Assembly (NCBI GenBank): GCA_020859985.1
Contig: JAJBVD010000008.1
Coordinates: 1-64,000 of the forward strand
Reading direction: 5' to 3'
DNA: 64,000 nucleotides
DNA from: Clostridiales bacterium
GTDB lineage: Bacteria; Bacillota; Clostridia; Lachnospirales; Lachnospiraceae
Shown one piece after another: positions 32,374 through 41,440 of this stretch. Below the pieces are notes generated by a model. It saw nothing but the letters and a program-made list of their open reading frames with translations, was not told the DNA's origin and did no database searches. The number at the start of each line of letters is the position of its first letter. The stretch's first letter is position 1. A program made the translations under genes and the position numbers.

Positions 32374-32963
32374 TGATTGCTATTCTGATGACCGTGTAAT
32401 TTTCGGTCAACAGGTTATATGCAATAGATGTACATTGACAGCTAAATAGTTCAGTAATAACTGACATGACATACCATGCGGGGAGCACTGGGAAGATGCC
32501 GCCATTGACGATATCATTCCTGAAAGCGTGAGAATGAAAGAGTCCGCGAAACAGCACTGTCCCAAAATCAGTCGGCAGGCTGATGATGCGACGATCCGTA
32601 TGGAGTGAGAGACTTCTGCAGGCCGTGGAACACCTGCAGCCGGCATCCCTACGAACTGCCGGAGCCTGATTGCAGCAATGCTTTTGGGTTATGGCCGGGA
32701 AAATGCATCCTGGCAGGTTATTATTCCCTTCCTGCGCAGCAGGATAACGATTCGGGGCGTCGAGGACAAATAGAATCGAAAATGACCTTTCCTTATAAGT
32801 ATTTGTTTTAGCGGCAAGGCCTCTTGCGGCCACTTGTGGGCCTTGCTGCACACCACCAAAAACCAGGACGATGAAATACGTAGCAAAAGCGAAAGACATA
32901 GATTATGAAATAAACAGGCTTGATGAAGTCTGAGGATTGCAGAATAGCAGCGAGGTAGACGAG
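32374..32963. other. Decayed sequence between HTH gene and recombinases
   Basis: Only fragments are readable. One plus-strand frame gives EHWEDAAIDDIIPESVRMK and ends at a stop near 32609, without a start. Another, at 32870-32932, encodes a 20-residue peptide KYVAKAKDIDYEINRLDEV. They look like leftovers of deleted element genes (for example transfer functions). No intact gene is supported. Confidence 0.5.
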
Positions 32964-33197
32964 ATGGGAGCAAAGGACTTAAGTGGTATTGATATCAGAA
33001 ATGTAAAAAAGGAAGATCTGGTTGATATGCGTGAGCTGGAGAAAAAGGAGAAAGAGAATCCGGAAGCGGTCAGGAAGGAACTGAACAATCCGCAGAACTG
33101 GCGTCTTCACAGGCGAGGCGATGTTGTAATTGAAAATTCATACACAGAAGGGAAAACGATCAATGAACTCTTTGCCGTGCTTGTAGCGTCATCCTGA
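32964..33197 (+). CDS. Small conserved mobile-element protein
   Basis: The 77-residue acidic/basic protein begins MGAKDLSGIDIRNVKKEDLVD and ends with a short beta region, DVVIENSYTEGKTINELF. Similar small proteins with a LSGIDIR-type opening accompany recombinase genes in Lachnospiraceae elements, as far as I recall. The function is unknown. ATG 32964 has only a modest ribosome site (GAGGTAGACGAG). It sits about 190 bases before the first recombinase. Confidence 0.6.
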   Translation: MGAKDLSGIDIRNVKKEDLVDMRELEKKEKENPEAVRKELNNPQNWRLHRRGDVVIENSYTEGKTINELFAVLVASS

Positions 33198-33388
33198 AAC
33201 GGATGCGGCATCCTTGAATGACGGAAAAGAAAAATGTTATATTGCCAGTCAGAAACCAATTTGGCATCAGACTCACTCAGAGACTGGCTGGTAACAGTTT
33301 CTGGAAATCGGCCTGATTCACAGGTGTGGATCGGGACGCAGTAAAGGTAGATTTCCTTGATAATTTTATTAGGAAGAAGGGCATTTTT

Positions 33389-35059
33389 ATGGAAGCGAAA
33401 AACACAGGATGCTTTCATGCGGCCATCTACTTAAGATTATCAAAGGAAGATGGGGATGTGGCATCTGGAAACAAGCAGGAAAGCAACAGTATTTCAAACC
33501 AGAAAGAACTGATACTGGATTTTTTGAAGGATAAACCGGATATCAGCGTAGTGTCCATCCGGACTGATGACGGGTACAGTGGGGTGAATTTTGACCGTCC
33601 GGAATTTCAAAAAATGATGGAGGATGTAAAGAAAGGTATCATTAATTGCATTGTTGTAAAGGATTTATCGCGCTTTGGAAGAAATTACATAGATGCGGGA
33701 CGCTATATTGAAAAAATATTCCCTGCGCTTGGCGTCCGTTTTATAGCGGTGACGGACAATTACGACAGCTGCTGCGATCAGGGTTCACAGGACATCATAA
33801 TTGCTTTTAAAAACCTGATCAATGATTCTTATTTACGAGACCTGTCGACAAAGATACGCAGCCATTTAGCAGTCAAAAGGAAGAATGGAGAATTCATTGG
33901 GAATTTCGCTGTGTATGGATATTTAAAAGAAGAAGAGAACAGGAATCATCTGGTTGTTGATCCGTTTGCGGCTGAAATCGTGAAGGATATCTTTAGGATG
34001 AAGCTGGAAGGTATGAGCCCCCGCACGATTGCAGACAAATTAAACAGCGCACATGTCCTGTCACCTATGGAATATAAAAAAAGCCTTGGAATCAATTATG
34101 AGACGGGGTTTAAAACCGGACAGCAGGCGATGTGGAGTCCAAATGCAGTGACTCGGATATTAACTAACAGAATTTACACAGGGGTGTTAGAACAGGGAAA
34201 ACGGACAACTCCAAATTACAAGATAAAGTCCACTGAAAAGGTCGCGCCAAATGAATGGGTTCGGGTGGAAAATTCCCATGAACCGATTATTGACGACGTT
34301 TATTTTGATATTGTACAGAACCTTCTTGGACGGGACACCAGACAGTCCCAGACGATAAAAGAAACATATCCGCTGTGCGGACTGGTATTTTGCGGAGATT
34401 GCGGAGCACCGATGCTGAGGAAGACAAATCTTGGGCGTGTAAGGGATGGACAGGAAAATCCGAAACGATACGTGTACTATATGTGTAAAAACGGTCGGAA
34501 GTCTGGGGGATGCACCAGTCACCGGATACGGGAAGATGAACTTATAAATGTGGTTTTTGAAGAACTGAAATCCCATATCAGAAATGTTCTGGATATGAAA
34601 GATGCATTGGAGAAGATTGATGTGGCGCATACGCAGGAATTTCGTGTAAAAAAATTTATGCGCCGGTTGGAGAAAAAGGAAGAGGAGCGTATGAAAGCCG
34701 AGAAGCTAAAACTGGAGCTGTATGAAGATTTAAAAGAAGGGCTGATTGACAGGGAAGAATACCAGAGCTTTCGAAGCGAATTTAATAAAAGGATAACAGA
34801 TGCAGAGGATGCGATACGTATTTATCAGGAGGAGATTGAAAAGGCAAAGGATTATAAATCCGGAATCTGTGAGTGGATGAATTATTTCAAGAAATATCAG
34901 AATATCGAATATCTTTCCAGAAGTGTTGCATCTATATTCATAAACCGTGTCATGGTTTATGAGAAAAAAAGGATTAGGATAGTGTTTAATTTTGAAGAAC
35001 GGATGGTTGATGCCTGTGAATATCTGAACAGTGCAGACACAGAGAAAATTGCAAATTGA
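33389..35059 (+). CDS. Large serine recombinase 1
   Basis: This 556-residue recombinase has an N-terminal resolvase domain with the nucleophile serine in YLRLSKED near residue 18 and DLSRFGRNY near 95. A recombinase domain follows (about 165-290), then a zinc ribbon (CGLVFCGDCGAPM with later CKNGRKSGGC). A coiled-coil tail (about 420-500) completes it. Start ATG 33389 follows AGGAAGAAGGGC. It is the first of three consecutive recombinases on the same strand. Large serine recombinases excise and insert elements at short attachment sites. Confidence 0.93.
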   Translation: MEAKNTGCFHAAIYLRLSKEDGDVASGNKQESNSISNQKELILDFLKDKPDISVVSIRTDDGYSGVNFDRPEFQKMMEDVKKGIINCIVVKDLSRFGRNYIDAGRYIEKIFPALGVRFIAVTDNYDSCCDQGSQDIIIAFKNLINDSYLRDLSTKIRSHLAVKRKNGEFIGNFAVYGYLKEEENRNHLVVDPFAAEIVKDIFRMKLEGMSPRTIADKLNSAHVLSPMEYKKSLGINYETGFKTGQQAMWSPNAVTRILTNRIYTGVLEQGKRTTPNYKIKSTEKVAPNEWVRVENSHEPIIDDVYFDIVQNLLGRDTRQSQTIKETYPLCGLVFCGDCGAPMLRKTNLGRVRDGQENPKRYVYYMCKNGRKSGGCTSHRIREDELINVVFEELKSHIRNVLDMKDALEKIDVAHTQEFRVKKFMRRLEKKEEERMKAEKLKLELYEDLKEGLIDREEYQSFRSEFNKRITDAEDAIRIYQEEIEKAKDYKSGICEWMNYFKKYQNIEYLSRSVASIFINRVMVYEKKRIRIVFNFEERMVDACEYLNSADTEKIAN

Positions 35060-35078
35060 AGGAAGGAGCATCGTCAGG

Positions 35079-36821
35079 ATGGCACGTAAAAAAAGAACAG
35101 ACGCGCAGATGATATTATCTGATGCAAACGAAGCTGCGGAGATCAATTCATATTTTGAAGCGGAAACGAAGGAAATGTCTTATTTGACCGCATTGTATGC
35201 AAGGCTTTCTGTGGAGGACAGCGGTAAAGAGGATGGCTATAGTCTGGAGAATCAGATCTGCCTGCTGCAGGACTACATTAAGGAGAAAGAGGAATTTTCT
35301 CTGTATAAAATTTATGTAGATAACGGACAAAGCGGGGTACGGTTTGACAGGCCATCGTTTAATGAAATGATTGCGGATATGCGCGCCGGGAAGATTAATT
35401 GCATCATCGTAAAAGACCTTTCAAGGCTGGGGAGGAATTATCTGGAAGCAGGGAATTATATGGAAAAAATATTTCCGTTCTTCCATGTCCGCTTTATCTC
35501 CATCATGGATCATTATGACAGCTTGAATAACAGCACACTGGACGAGGGCATTACCGTACCGCTGAAAAATATCATAAATGAAAGCTATGCGATAGACATT
35601 TCCAGAAAAGTCAGTGCAATAAATGATGCGAGAAGAAAGAGAGGGGAATATATTTATTTCCGCCCGCCATATGGCTATTTATCAGATCCCGAAAAGAGCG
35701 GACACTTGATCGTTGACCGAGAAGTGGCTGATAATGTGAAAATGATATTTACGTGGAGAGCTGAAGGAATCAGCCCCGGAGCTATAAGCAGGAAATTGAA
35801 TGCGCAACAAATCCCATCACCGCATATGTATTTTTATGAGAAGGGGATGGTAAAAAGTGAACGGTATAAGGACAAAAGATGGACGAGAGAAATAGTTGAT
35901 GGATTATTGCGAAATCCTGTTTATATCGGGAACATGGTAACAGGTAAGGAAAGAACATCTTTTGCAGAGGGTATTCACAGGAAGAAAATGCCAAAAGAAT
36001 CATGGTTTGTTACGGAGAATACTCATGAAGCTATCATAAGCAGGGATTTATTTGGAAAAGTCCAAAACATGATTGATGCTGCGGCAAAAAAATATGAAGC
36101 TTATTGCGGATCATATAAAGATTTTGAAGTGGAAAATATATATCGCGGGCATATTCGATGCGGATGTTGCGGGGCGGCAATGCATATGGTCAGAATTCAG
36201 AGAAAGAGGAAACGGAAAGACATAAAAAACATGGTCTTTTATGATTGCTGTAACCGCACCAGACTGGTTTCTCCTGAGTGTAAGACGTCAATGATTTATA
36301 AAAAGGCACTGGATGCTATTGTACTGGAGGAATTACAGAATTTTATACAGAAATTCGTTGATGCGGAAAAGGTTATCCGGCTAATGAATATGGAACCGGA
36401 AGTTGTGAGAAAGCGCCGGGGATTAAGCGAGGATATTCGAAAAAAACGGACTCGTCTTACAAAATTGCAGAATCTGAATACCGAACTCTATCAGGATCTG
36501 AAGGAGGGCCTTTTCAGTGAAGCGGAATATCTCCGAATGAAGGCAGGCTACAATGAGGAAAAAAACCTTCTGGAAAAACAGATAGAGGAAATGGAAAAGG
36601 AACAGAAAATGTATAAGCCAGATTATTGCGTGTCCGAAAAAGTTCACAGTATGATTCAAAAATATTCAGACACAAAAGAATTGTCCGCAGAGTTGGTAAA
36701 CACGTTCATAGAAAGTATCATAGTACTTGATAAAGAGCATATACAGATCAGGTATACGTTTCAGGAGGAAATGGATGGCCTGATGCAGATCTGTAGCAGA
36801 CAGGAGAAAGAAGGGGAATGA
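35079..36821 (+). CDS. Large serine recombinase 2
   Basis: The 580-residue protein carries a 45-residue N-terminal extension before the resolvase domain (YARLSVED; DLSRLGRNY). It then has the recombinase domain, a zinc ribbon (IRCGCCGAAM with CCNRTRLVSPEC) and a coiled-coil tail. All catalytic residues are present. ATG 35079 follows GAAGGAGCATCGTCAGG, 19 bases after recombinase 1. It differs strongly from its neighbours, so the trio is not a recent tandem duplication. It may act jointly with them in integration or excision. Confidence 0.93.
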   Translation: MARKKRTDAQMILSDANEAAEINSYFEAETKEMSYLTALYARLSVEDSGKEDGYSLENQICLLQDYIKEKEEFSLYKIYVDNGQSGVRFDRPSFNEMIADMRAGKINCIIVKDLSRLGRNYLEAGNYMEKIFPFFHVRFISIMDHYDSLNNSTLDEGITVPLKNIINESYAIDISRKVSAINDARRKRGEYIYFRPPYGYLSDPEKSGHLIVDREVADNVKMIFTWRAEGISPGAISRKLNAQQIPSPHMYFYEKGMVKSERYKDKRWTREIVDGLLRNPVYIGNMVTGKERTSFAEGIHRKKMPKESWFVTENTHEAIISRDLFGKVQNMIDAAAKKYEAYCGSYKDFEVENIYRGHIRCGCCGAAMHMVRIQRKRKRKDIKNMVFYDCCNRTRLVSPECKTSMIYKKALDAIVLEELQNFIQKFVDAEKVIRLMNMEPEVVRKRRGLSEDIRKKRTRLTKLQNLNTELYQDLKEGLFSEAEYLRMKAGYNEEKNLLEKQIEEMEKEQKMYKPDYCVSEKVHSMIQKYSDTKELSAELVNTFIESIIVLDKEHIQIRYTFQEEMDGLMQICSRQEKEGE

Positions 36822-36822
36822 T

Positions 36823-38412
36823 TTGGCAACAGGAAATAGTGGGGACACAGCTGTTTCGGTGATTATTATATACATTCGCCTGTCACTGGAAGATGAGGAT
36901 GTAAGGAGTGGCGTTAAAGAAGAAAGCAACAGCATTACAAATCAGAGGTTATTAATCCATGATTATATAAAATCAAATCCAGAGTTGAAAGAGGCAAAAA
37001 TTATCGAAAAATGTGATGATGGATATTCTGGAAAAAGATTTGACCGTCCCGCGTTTCAGGAGATGATTGAACTCGCCAAACGAGGAGAAGCGGACTGTAT
37101 TATAGTGAAAGATTTTTCCCGATTTGGCAGAGATTATATAGAGATGGGGAATTATCTGGAACAGATCTTTCCGTTCCTCGGAATCCGCTTTATATCAGTA
37201 AATGATCATTATGACAGTGCATCGTCCCATAATCAAACACTTGGGCTGGATATGGTATTTAAAAATTTCGTTTACGATTCATATAGCCGGGAACTATCAA
37301 AAAAGGCACATGATGCGTGGGTGAAGATAGGGGTAGAAGGCAGTTTCAGAAGTACATATGCTCCATATGGTTATCGGAAGTCCAAAGAAAATTATCATAA
37401 GCTCGAAATTAATCCTGAGACGGCTCCGGTAGTCAGGGAAATATTTGAATTACGGTTATCGGGCTACAACGCAGCTAAAATCGCAAGGCTCTTAAATGCC
37501 AGAGGCGTTCCATCACCCGCACAGTACGCCATCGAACATAATGAAAGAAAGTATGGACAAAATGTAAATCCCAGAGAGCAGGGGTGGAACAGCTGCAGTA
37601 TAACGCGTATCCTTCGTAATGAAAAATATGCCGGTAATATGGTTAACATGCGAACAAAATCGGATGGTATTCGTGGAAAAATGATTGCTCGCGACGAGCG
37701 GGAATGGATTAAGGTGGAAGACACTCATGAAGCAATCGTATCGAAGGAAATGTTTCAGAAAGTAGAAGCAATGCTGCCTAAGTATAAAAAACCATATGCA
37801 GGAAGAAGAACGAATGTATTTTGCTGTGCATACTGTGGAAAGAAGATGTCCAGATCAGGAAACAAAACATATTATTCCTGCAGGTATGGCGAAACGAATC
37901 CAAATGTCTCCTGTTATCGATTCCGTGTAGATGCCCTAACTCTGGAAAATGTGGTACTTGAAGAGTTGAACAGCCATATCCAAAGATTTATCACGGAGGA
38001 TTTACAACCTCATGAAGGAAAAAAGTCAGTGAGGCTTGCATCGAAAGCATCCGAACGAAAGCTTTATCAAAGAGAGATGGAGTCTATCGAAAGAGAAAAG
38101 ACGAAACTGTATGAAAAATACAAGGATGGGAAGTTTTCGCGGGAAGAGTATTTAAGGCAAAAGCGAGAATGTGATACAAAATTGAAAGAGTGTAAGAGTG
38201 ACCTTTTGGCTGCAGAAACTGAAACGGAGAATTCAGAGGGAACTGCGGAGGAAATTGCAGAAAGAGAAAGTGTTGCAGAACTGATTCGGAAGCATTCAGA
38301 TTTGGATAAGCTTACGCCGGAGTTACAGGAAGCATTCATCGAGCGCGTAGATGTCTATTCCGCGGATCGAATAAAAATTACATGGAAATTTGCCCGCGTG
38401 TTCGGCGAATGA
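36823..38412 (+). CDS. Large serine recombinase 3
   Basis: This 529-residue recombinase has YIRLSLED and DFSRFGRDY in the resolvase domain, followed by the recombinase domain, a zinc ribbon (CCAYCGKKM with SCRYGETNPNVSC) and a coiled-coil tail. It starts at TTG 36823, one base after the stop of recombinase 2, with AAGGGGAATGAT before it, so translation is coupled. Its stop lies only tens of bases from a truncated Uma2 gene, so the element edge should be there. Confidence 0.92.
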   Translation: MATGNSGDTAVSVIIIYIRLSLEDEDVRSGVKEESNSITNQRLLIHDYIKSNPELKEAKIIEKCDDGYSGKRFDRPAFQEMIELAKRGEADCIIVKDFSRFGRDYIEMGNYLEQIFPFLGIRFISVNDHYDSASSHNQTLGLDMVFKNFVYDSYSRELSKKAHDAWVKIGVEGSFRSTYAPYGYRKSKENYHKLEINPETAPVVREIFELRLSGYNAAKIARLLNARGVPSPAQYAIEHNERKYGQNVNPREQGWNSCSITRILRNEKYAGNMVNMRTKSDGIRGKMIARDEREWIKVEDTHEAIVSKEMFQKVEAMLPKYKKPYAGRRTNVFCCAYCGKKMSRSGNKTYYSCRYGETNPNVSCYRFRVDALTLENVVLEELNSHIQRFITEDLQPHEGKKSVRLASKASERKLYQREMESIEREKTKLYEKYKDGKFSREEYLRQKRECDTKLKECKSDLLAAETETENSEGTAEEIAERESVAELIRKHSDLDKLTPELQEAFIERVDVYSADRIKITWKFARVFGE

Positions 38413-38669
38413 GAAATTTGTTTGGTCATAAATTGACACAAGCAGATCGCACATTAAAGCTGACAAAATACAAAAGAGCCGGAGTGCGGGAATACTGGAT
38501 CATCGATCCGATTCATAAGAGAGTCTTTGTCTATGAATTTGAAAAAGAAGATGGCTATCGGATATACAGTTTTGAAGATTCTGTGCCGGTCGGCATTTAT
38601 GGCGGGGACTGTGTGGTGGATTTTGCACAGATTTACGAGGAGATCCGGTTCCTGTATGACACTATGTGA
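38413..38669 (+). pseudogene. Uma2-family nuclease, 3' fragment
   Basis: The readable part gives TLKLTKYKRAGVREYWIIDP and a C-terminal beta region to stop 38669. This matches the end of Uma2-family (PD-(D/E)xK-like) proteins of about 190 residues. The N-terminal half with the first catalytic residues is missing. The sequence becomes non-homologous just after the recombinase 3 stop, so the element probably inserted into the gene, near 38413-38460. I did not find the 5' half elsewhere in the window. Confidence 0.75.
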
Positions 38670-38764
38670 GGGGAGTGCAGATGGCACATCCCCCGGATTT
38701 CCTGATATATGTTGTTGCAGGAAAATGGCAGTTATAATCTGGGTTTTTCTAAAAAAGGAAATTA

Positions 38765-39379
38765 TTACGGAGTTGATATTCTGCATGCCGCCAACTCCTT
38801 GCTGGCTTGCTCCTGACTCTGAAAGACGATACCGTGAAAACCAAGTACGCAGGCAGCTTGAATATTTGCGGGCGAATCATCGAAAAAGACGGATTCATCC
38901 GGATGGATTTCAGGAAAACGCTGCAGAAAAGAATGAAAGATCTCCGGTTCGGGCTTAATCTGACCGACCTCGTAGGAAAACAGTCCGCCGTGCAGATACG
39001 GCAGGAAATCCAGCGCTTCCTGCGTCCGCTGGATCATCCAGTCCGAATAGTTGGAAAGATACCAGGTCCTGAACCCCTGCTCCTGCAGGGAGAGAATCCA
39101 TGGAATCGCAAAATCCCGTCTGTGAATGGTCTCGTGAGAGTGGTCAAAGACCCGCAGCACATCCTCCCGGTCTTCCGGAAGGGCAAGGGCGGCAAGCTTC
39201 TCGCGAAGCTGCTTTACGGGTATGACGCCGCGGTCGTATTCACGCCAAATAGGACCGTCAAAAGTGATTTCGCGGATCCTATTTTCTTTTTCGGGAGCGA
39301 AGCCAAAGCTTTTCAAATAAGTTTGTGAGTCAAAATCGACCAGCACATTTCCGATATCAAATATAATATTTTTTATCAT
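38765..39379 (-). CDS. HAD-family phosphatase (YihX-like)
   Basis: The 204-residue hydrolase begins MIKNIIFDIGNVLVDFD, motif I of HAD subfamily IA. It has motif II in YLSNYSDW, the Lys in GQIKPEPEIF and the final acidic motif FFDDSPANI. It should dephosphorylate a small sugar phosphate or nucleotide in the cytoplasm. The start is ATG 39379. The gene lies on the opposite strand to its neighbours and is probably monocistronic. It resembles alpha-glucose-1-phosphatase-type enzymes; the substrate is unproven. Confidence 0.88.
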   Translation of the reverse strand: MIKNIIFDIGNVLVDFDSQTYLKSFGFAPEKENRIREITFDGPIWREYDRGVIPVKQLREKLAALALPEDREDVLRVFDHSHETIHRRDFAIPWILSLQEQGFRTWYLSNYSDWMIQRTQEALDFLPYLHGGLFSYEVGQIKPEPEIFHSFLQRFPEIHPDESVFFDDSPANIQAACVLGFHGIVFQSQEQASKELAACRISTP

Positions 39380-39712
39380 AACAGGAATCTCTCAATCTTT
39401 ACGTAATCTTTCGTGACTGTTTTGTAAGTCCGCTGTTCTATGAATTGCTTCCGCCTTAGGAAGGGGCTTATCTCTGTTACATTATGGCAATTTATAAGCT
39501 CAGATGTCTGCGCAGCCCATCATATCAGATATTTGCTGATTGTACAAGCGGCCGTTTTATGTTATTCTGTCAGAAGAAAAACTGTGCAACCATTAAGAAC
39601 CGTATTTTAAAATCATATTTTAGAAGCGTATTCTGCGTTTGCTGCGAATTATCTATGAGAACGTGAAAAAACGGATCTGATAAGGAGCTGCCCGGAAAGG
39701 AGGCTACCACCT
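39380..39712. other. Intergenic region before cbiA
   Basis: I looked for a cobalamin riboswitch because cobamide genes follow, but could not recognise a B12 box or a convincing fold. The stretch holds divergent promoters at most, and an AAAGGAGG ribosome site for cbiA. Confidence 0.4.
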
Positions 39713-41272
39713 ATGCTGCATTTACCGAGAGTCATGTTTGCCGCGCCGTCAAGCGGCAGCGGGAAGACCATGATCACCTGCGGGATTCTGCAGGCATTTT
39801 GTGAACGAGGCCTGAAACCGGTTTCCTTTAAATGCGGTCCGGACTATATTGATCCGATGTTCCACTCCAGAGTGATCGGTACGCCGTCGAGGAATCTGGA
39901 TACCTTTTTTACGGATGAGCAGGTCACGCGCCACCTGTTTGCAAAAAATGCAAAAAACGCCGGCATTTCTGTGCTGGAAGGCGTCATGGGGCTGTATGAC
40001 GGATTGGGAGGGATTTCGGTGAAAGCGTCCTCTTATGACCTTGCTTCCGTGACAGATACACCGATCATCCTTATTGTGAATGCGAGAGGCATGAGTTTGT
40101 CGGTGATTCCGCTGATCCAGGGGTATCTTGATTACGAGACACAGGTTTGTGAAAGAGCAAACGACAGAAAGCGGATCTGCGGTGTCATCCTGAATCAGAC
40201 GACTAAAATGACATACTTGTTATTAAAAGAAGAAATTGAAAAACAGACAGGCGTGCGTCTGTATGGCTACGTCCCAAGAATGGATGACGCGGTGATAGAG
40301 AGTCGGCATCTCGGGCTGGTGACGCCGGGAGAAATTGTGGGTCTGAAAGAAAGGTTGACGCGGCTGGCAGCGGAGCTGGAACAGTGTCTTGATCTGGATG
40401 GGATTTTATCTCTTTCGCAGGAAGCAGAAGATTATGAGGACGAGGTGCTGAATCTGCCGGAGAGTGTACAGAGTTTGATAACGGGTTCAAAAGGCTGTGC
40501 GGATATCCGGATGAGTGACGCTGCTGACAGGAATCCAATCAAATTAGGAGAACACATTCCGTGTGAGAGCCGGGAAACTGCTGCTCCACGAATTGCCATC
40601 GCGCAGGACGAAGCCTTTTGTTTTTATTATCAGGATAATCTGGACTTACTTCACTCACTGGGGGCGGAACTGGTGCCATTTTCGCCGCTGCACGATGCGC
40701 AACTTCCGGAGCGCATCAGTGGTCTGCTCTTGGGAGGAGGCTATCCGGAATTGTATGCTAAGCAGCTTTCGGAAAATGAATCAATGAAATGCGCGATTCG
40801 GGAGGCGATCGCGAGCGGCATGCCTTATCTGGCGGAGTGCGGCGGATTCATGTACCTGCATGAATCCATGGAGGATATGGAAGGGCAGGTGTGGCCGATG
40901 TGCGGCTGCATAGCGGGGCGGTCTTACCGGACGCCGAAGCTTGGCCGGTTCGGGTATATTACACTTACAACTGAGCATTCAAACGCAGGCTTTCTTCTTC
41001 CGGGCGAGACCATTCGCGCACATGAGTTTCACTACTTCGACAGCACAGCTCCCGGAAACGACTATGCTGCGCAGAAGCCGGCCGCAACTTTTTCCGGCAC
41101 AGGCCAGCCCGCTTCACCGGAGAAACCTGCGGGGAAAAGGCGTACATGGCAATGTATTCACGCAACCGATCACAGCGTGGCGGGATACCCGCATCTGTAT
41201 TACTGGTCTGATCCCGGCTTTGCTGCGAGATTTCTCGAATGCGCACGGAAGTTTTCCGTGAGGAAACGGTAA
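39713..41272 (+). CDS. cbiA: Cobyrinate a,c-diamide synthase
   Basis: This 519-residue enzyme amidates cobyrinate side chains a and c, using ATP and glutamine. The N-terminal part is a P-loop domain (SSGSGKTM near 14-21, CGPDYIDPMFH near 43). The C-terminal part is a class I glutamine amidotransferase with the nucleophile Cys in LAECGGFMYL near 382 and a His in HEFHYFD. A 50-residue linker (about 230-285) separates them, and a proline-rich loop interrupts the amidotransferase near 455-480. The start is ATG 39713 after AAAGGAGG. cobT follows about 170 bases later. Confidence 0.92.
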   Translation: MLHLPRVMFAAPSSGSGKTMITCGILQAFCERGLKPVSFKCGPDYIDPMFHSRVIGTPSRNLDTFFTDEQVTRHLFAKNAKNAGISVLEGVMGLYDGLGGISVKASSYDLASVTDTPIILIVNARGMSLSVIPLIQGYLDYETQVCERANDRKRICGVILNQTTKMTYLLLKEEIEKQTGVRLYGYVPRMDDAVIESRHLGLVTPGEIVGLKERLTRLAAELEQCLDLDGILSLSQEAEDYEDEVLNLPESVQSLITGSKGCADIRMSDAADRNPIKLGEHIPCESRETAAPRIAIAQDEAFCFYYQDNLDLLHSLGAELVPFSPLHDAQLPERISGLLLGGGYPELYAKQLSENESMKCAIREAIASGMPYLAECGGFMYLHESMEDMEGQVWPMCGCIAGRSYRTPKLGRFGYITLTTEHSNAGFLLPGETIRAHEFHYFDSTAPGNDYAAQKPAATFSGTGQPASPEKPAGKRRTWQCIHATDHSVAGYPHLYYWSDPGFAARFLECARKFSVRKR

Positions 41273-41289
41273 AGGGAGGAGGAACGACG

Positions 41290-41361
41290 ATGGGGCTGAT
41301 TGCGATAGAACTGGCTGCACTCAGCCGCGTGAATTGCCTGAAAGAGAAAAAAGACAGATGA
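41290..41361 (+). CDS. Possible 23-codon leader or remnant between cbiA and cobT
   Basis: ATG 41290 with a good GGAGGAGG site opens a 23-codon frame MGLIAIELAALSRVN ending at TGA 41361. It matches nothing I know. Downstream, to 41430, the segment AAAGACAGATGA.../TGGTATAGAAGA recurs about two and a half times. The arrangement looks like the start of a lost gene followed by repeats. Confidence 0.3.
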   Translation: MGLIAIELAALSRVNCLKEKKDR

Positions 41362-41440
41362 ACATGGTATAGAAGAAAAAGATGATCATGAAATAGAAGA
41401 AAGACAGATGATTGTGGTATAGAAGAGGAGATACGTGAAA

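Noticed and set aside
36823-38412. Recent triplication of a single recombinase gene
   Set aside because: The three proteins differ in length, N-terminal extension, zinc-ribbon spacing and most residues outside the catalytic motifs.
39380-39712. Cobalamin riboswitch before cbiA
   Set aside because: I could not identify a B12 box or the expected paired elements. Its absence is uncertain, but the call cannot be supported.
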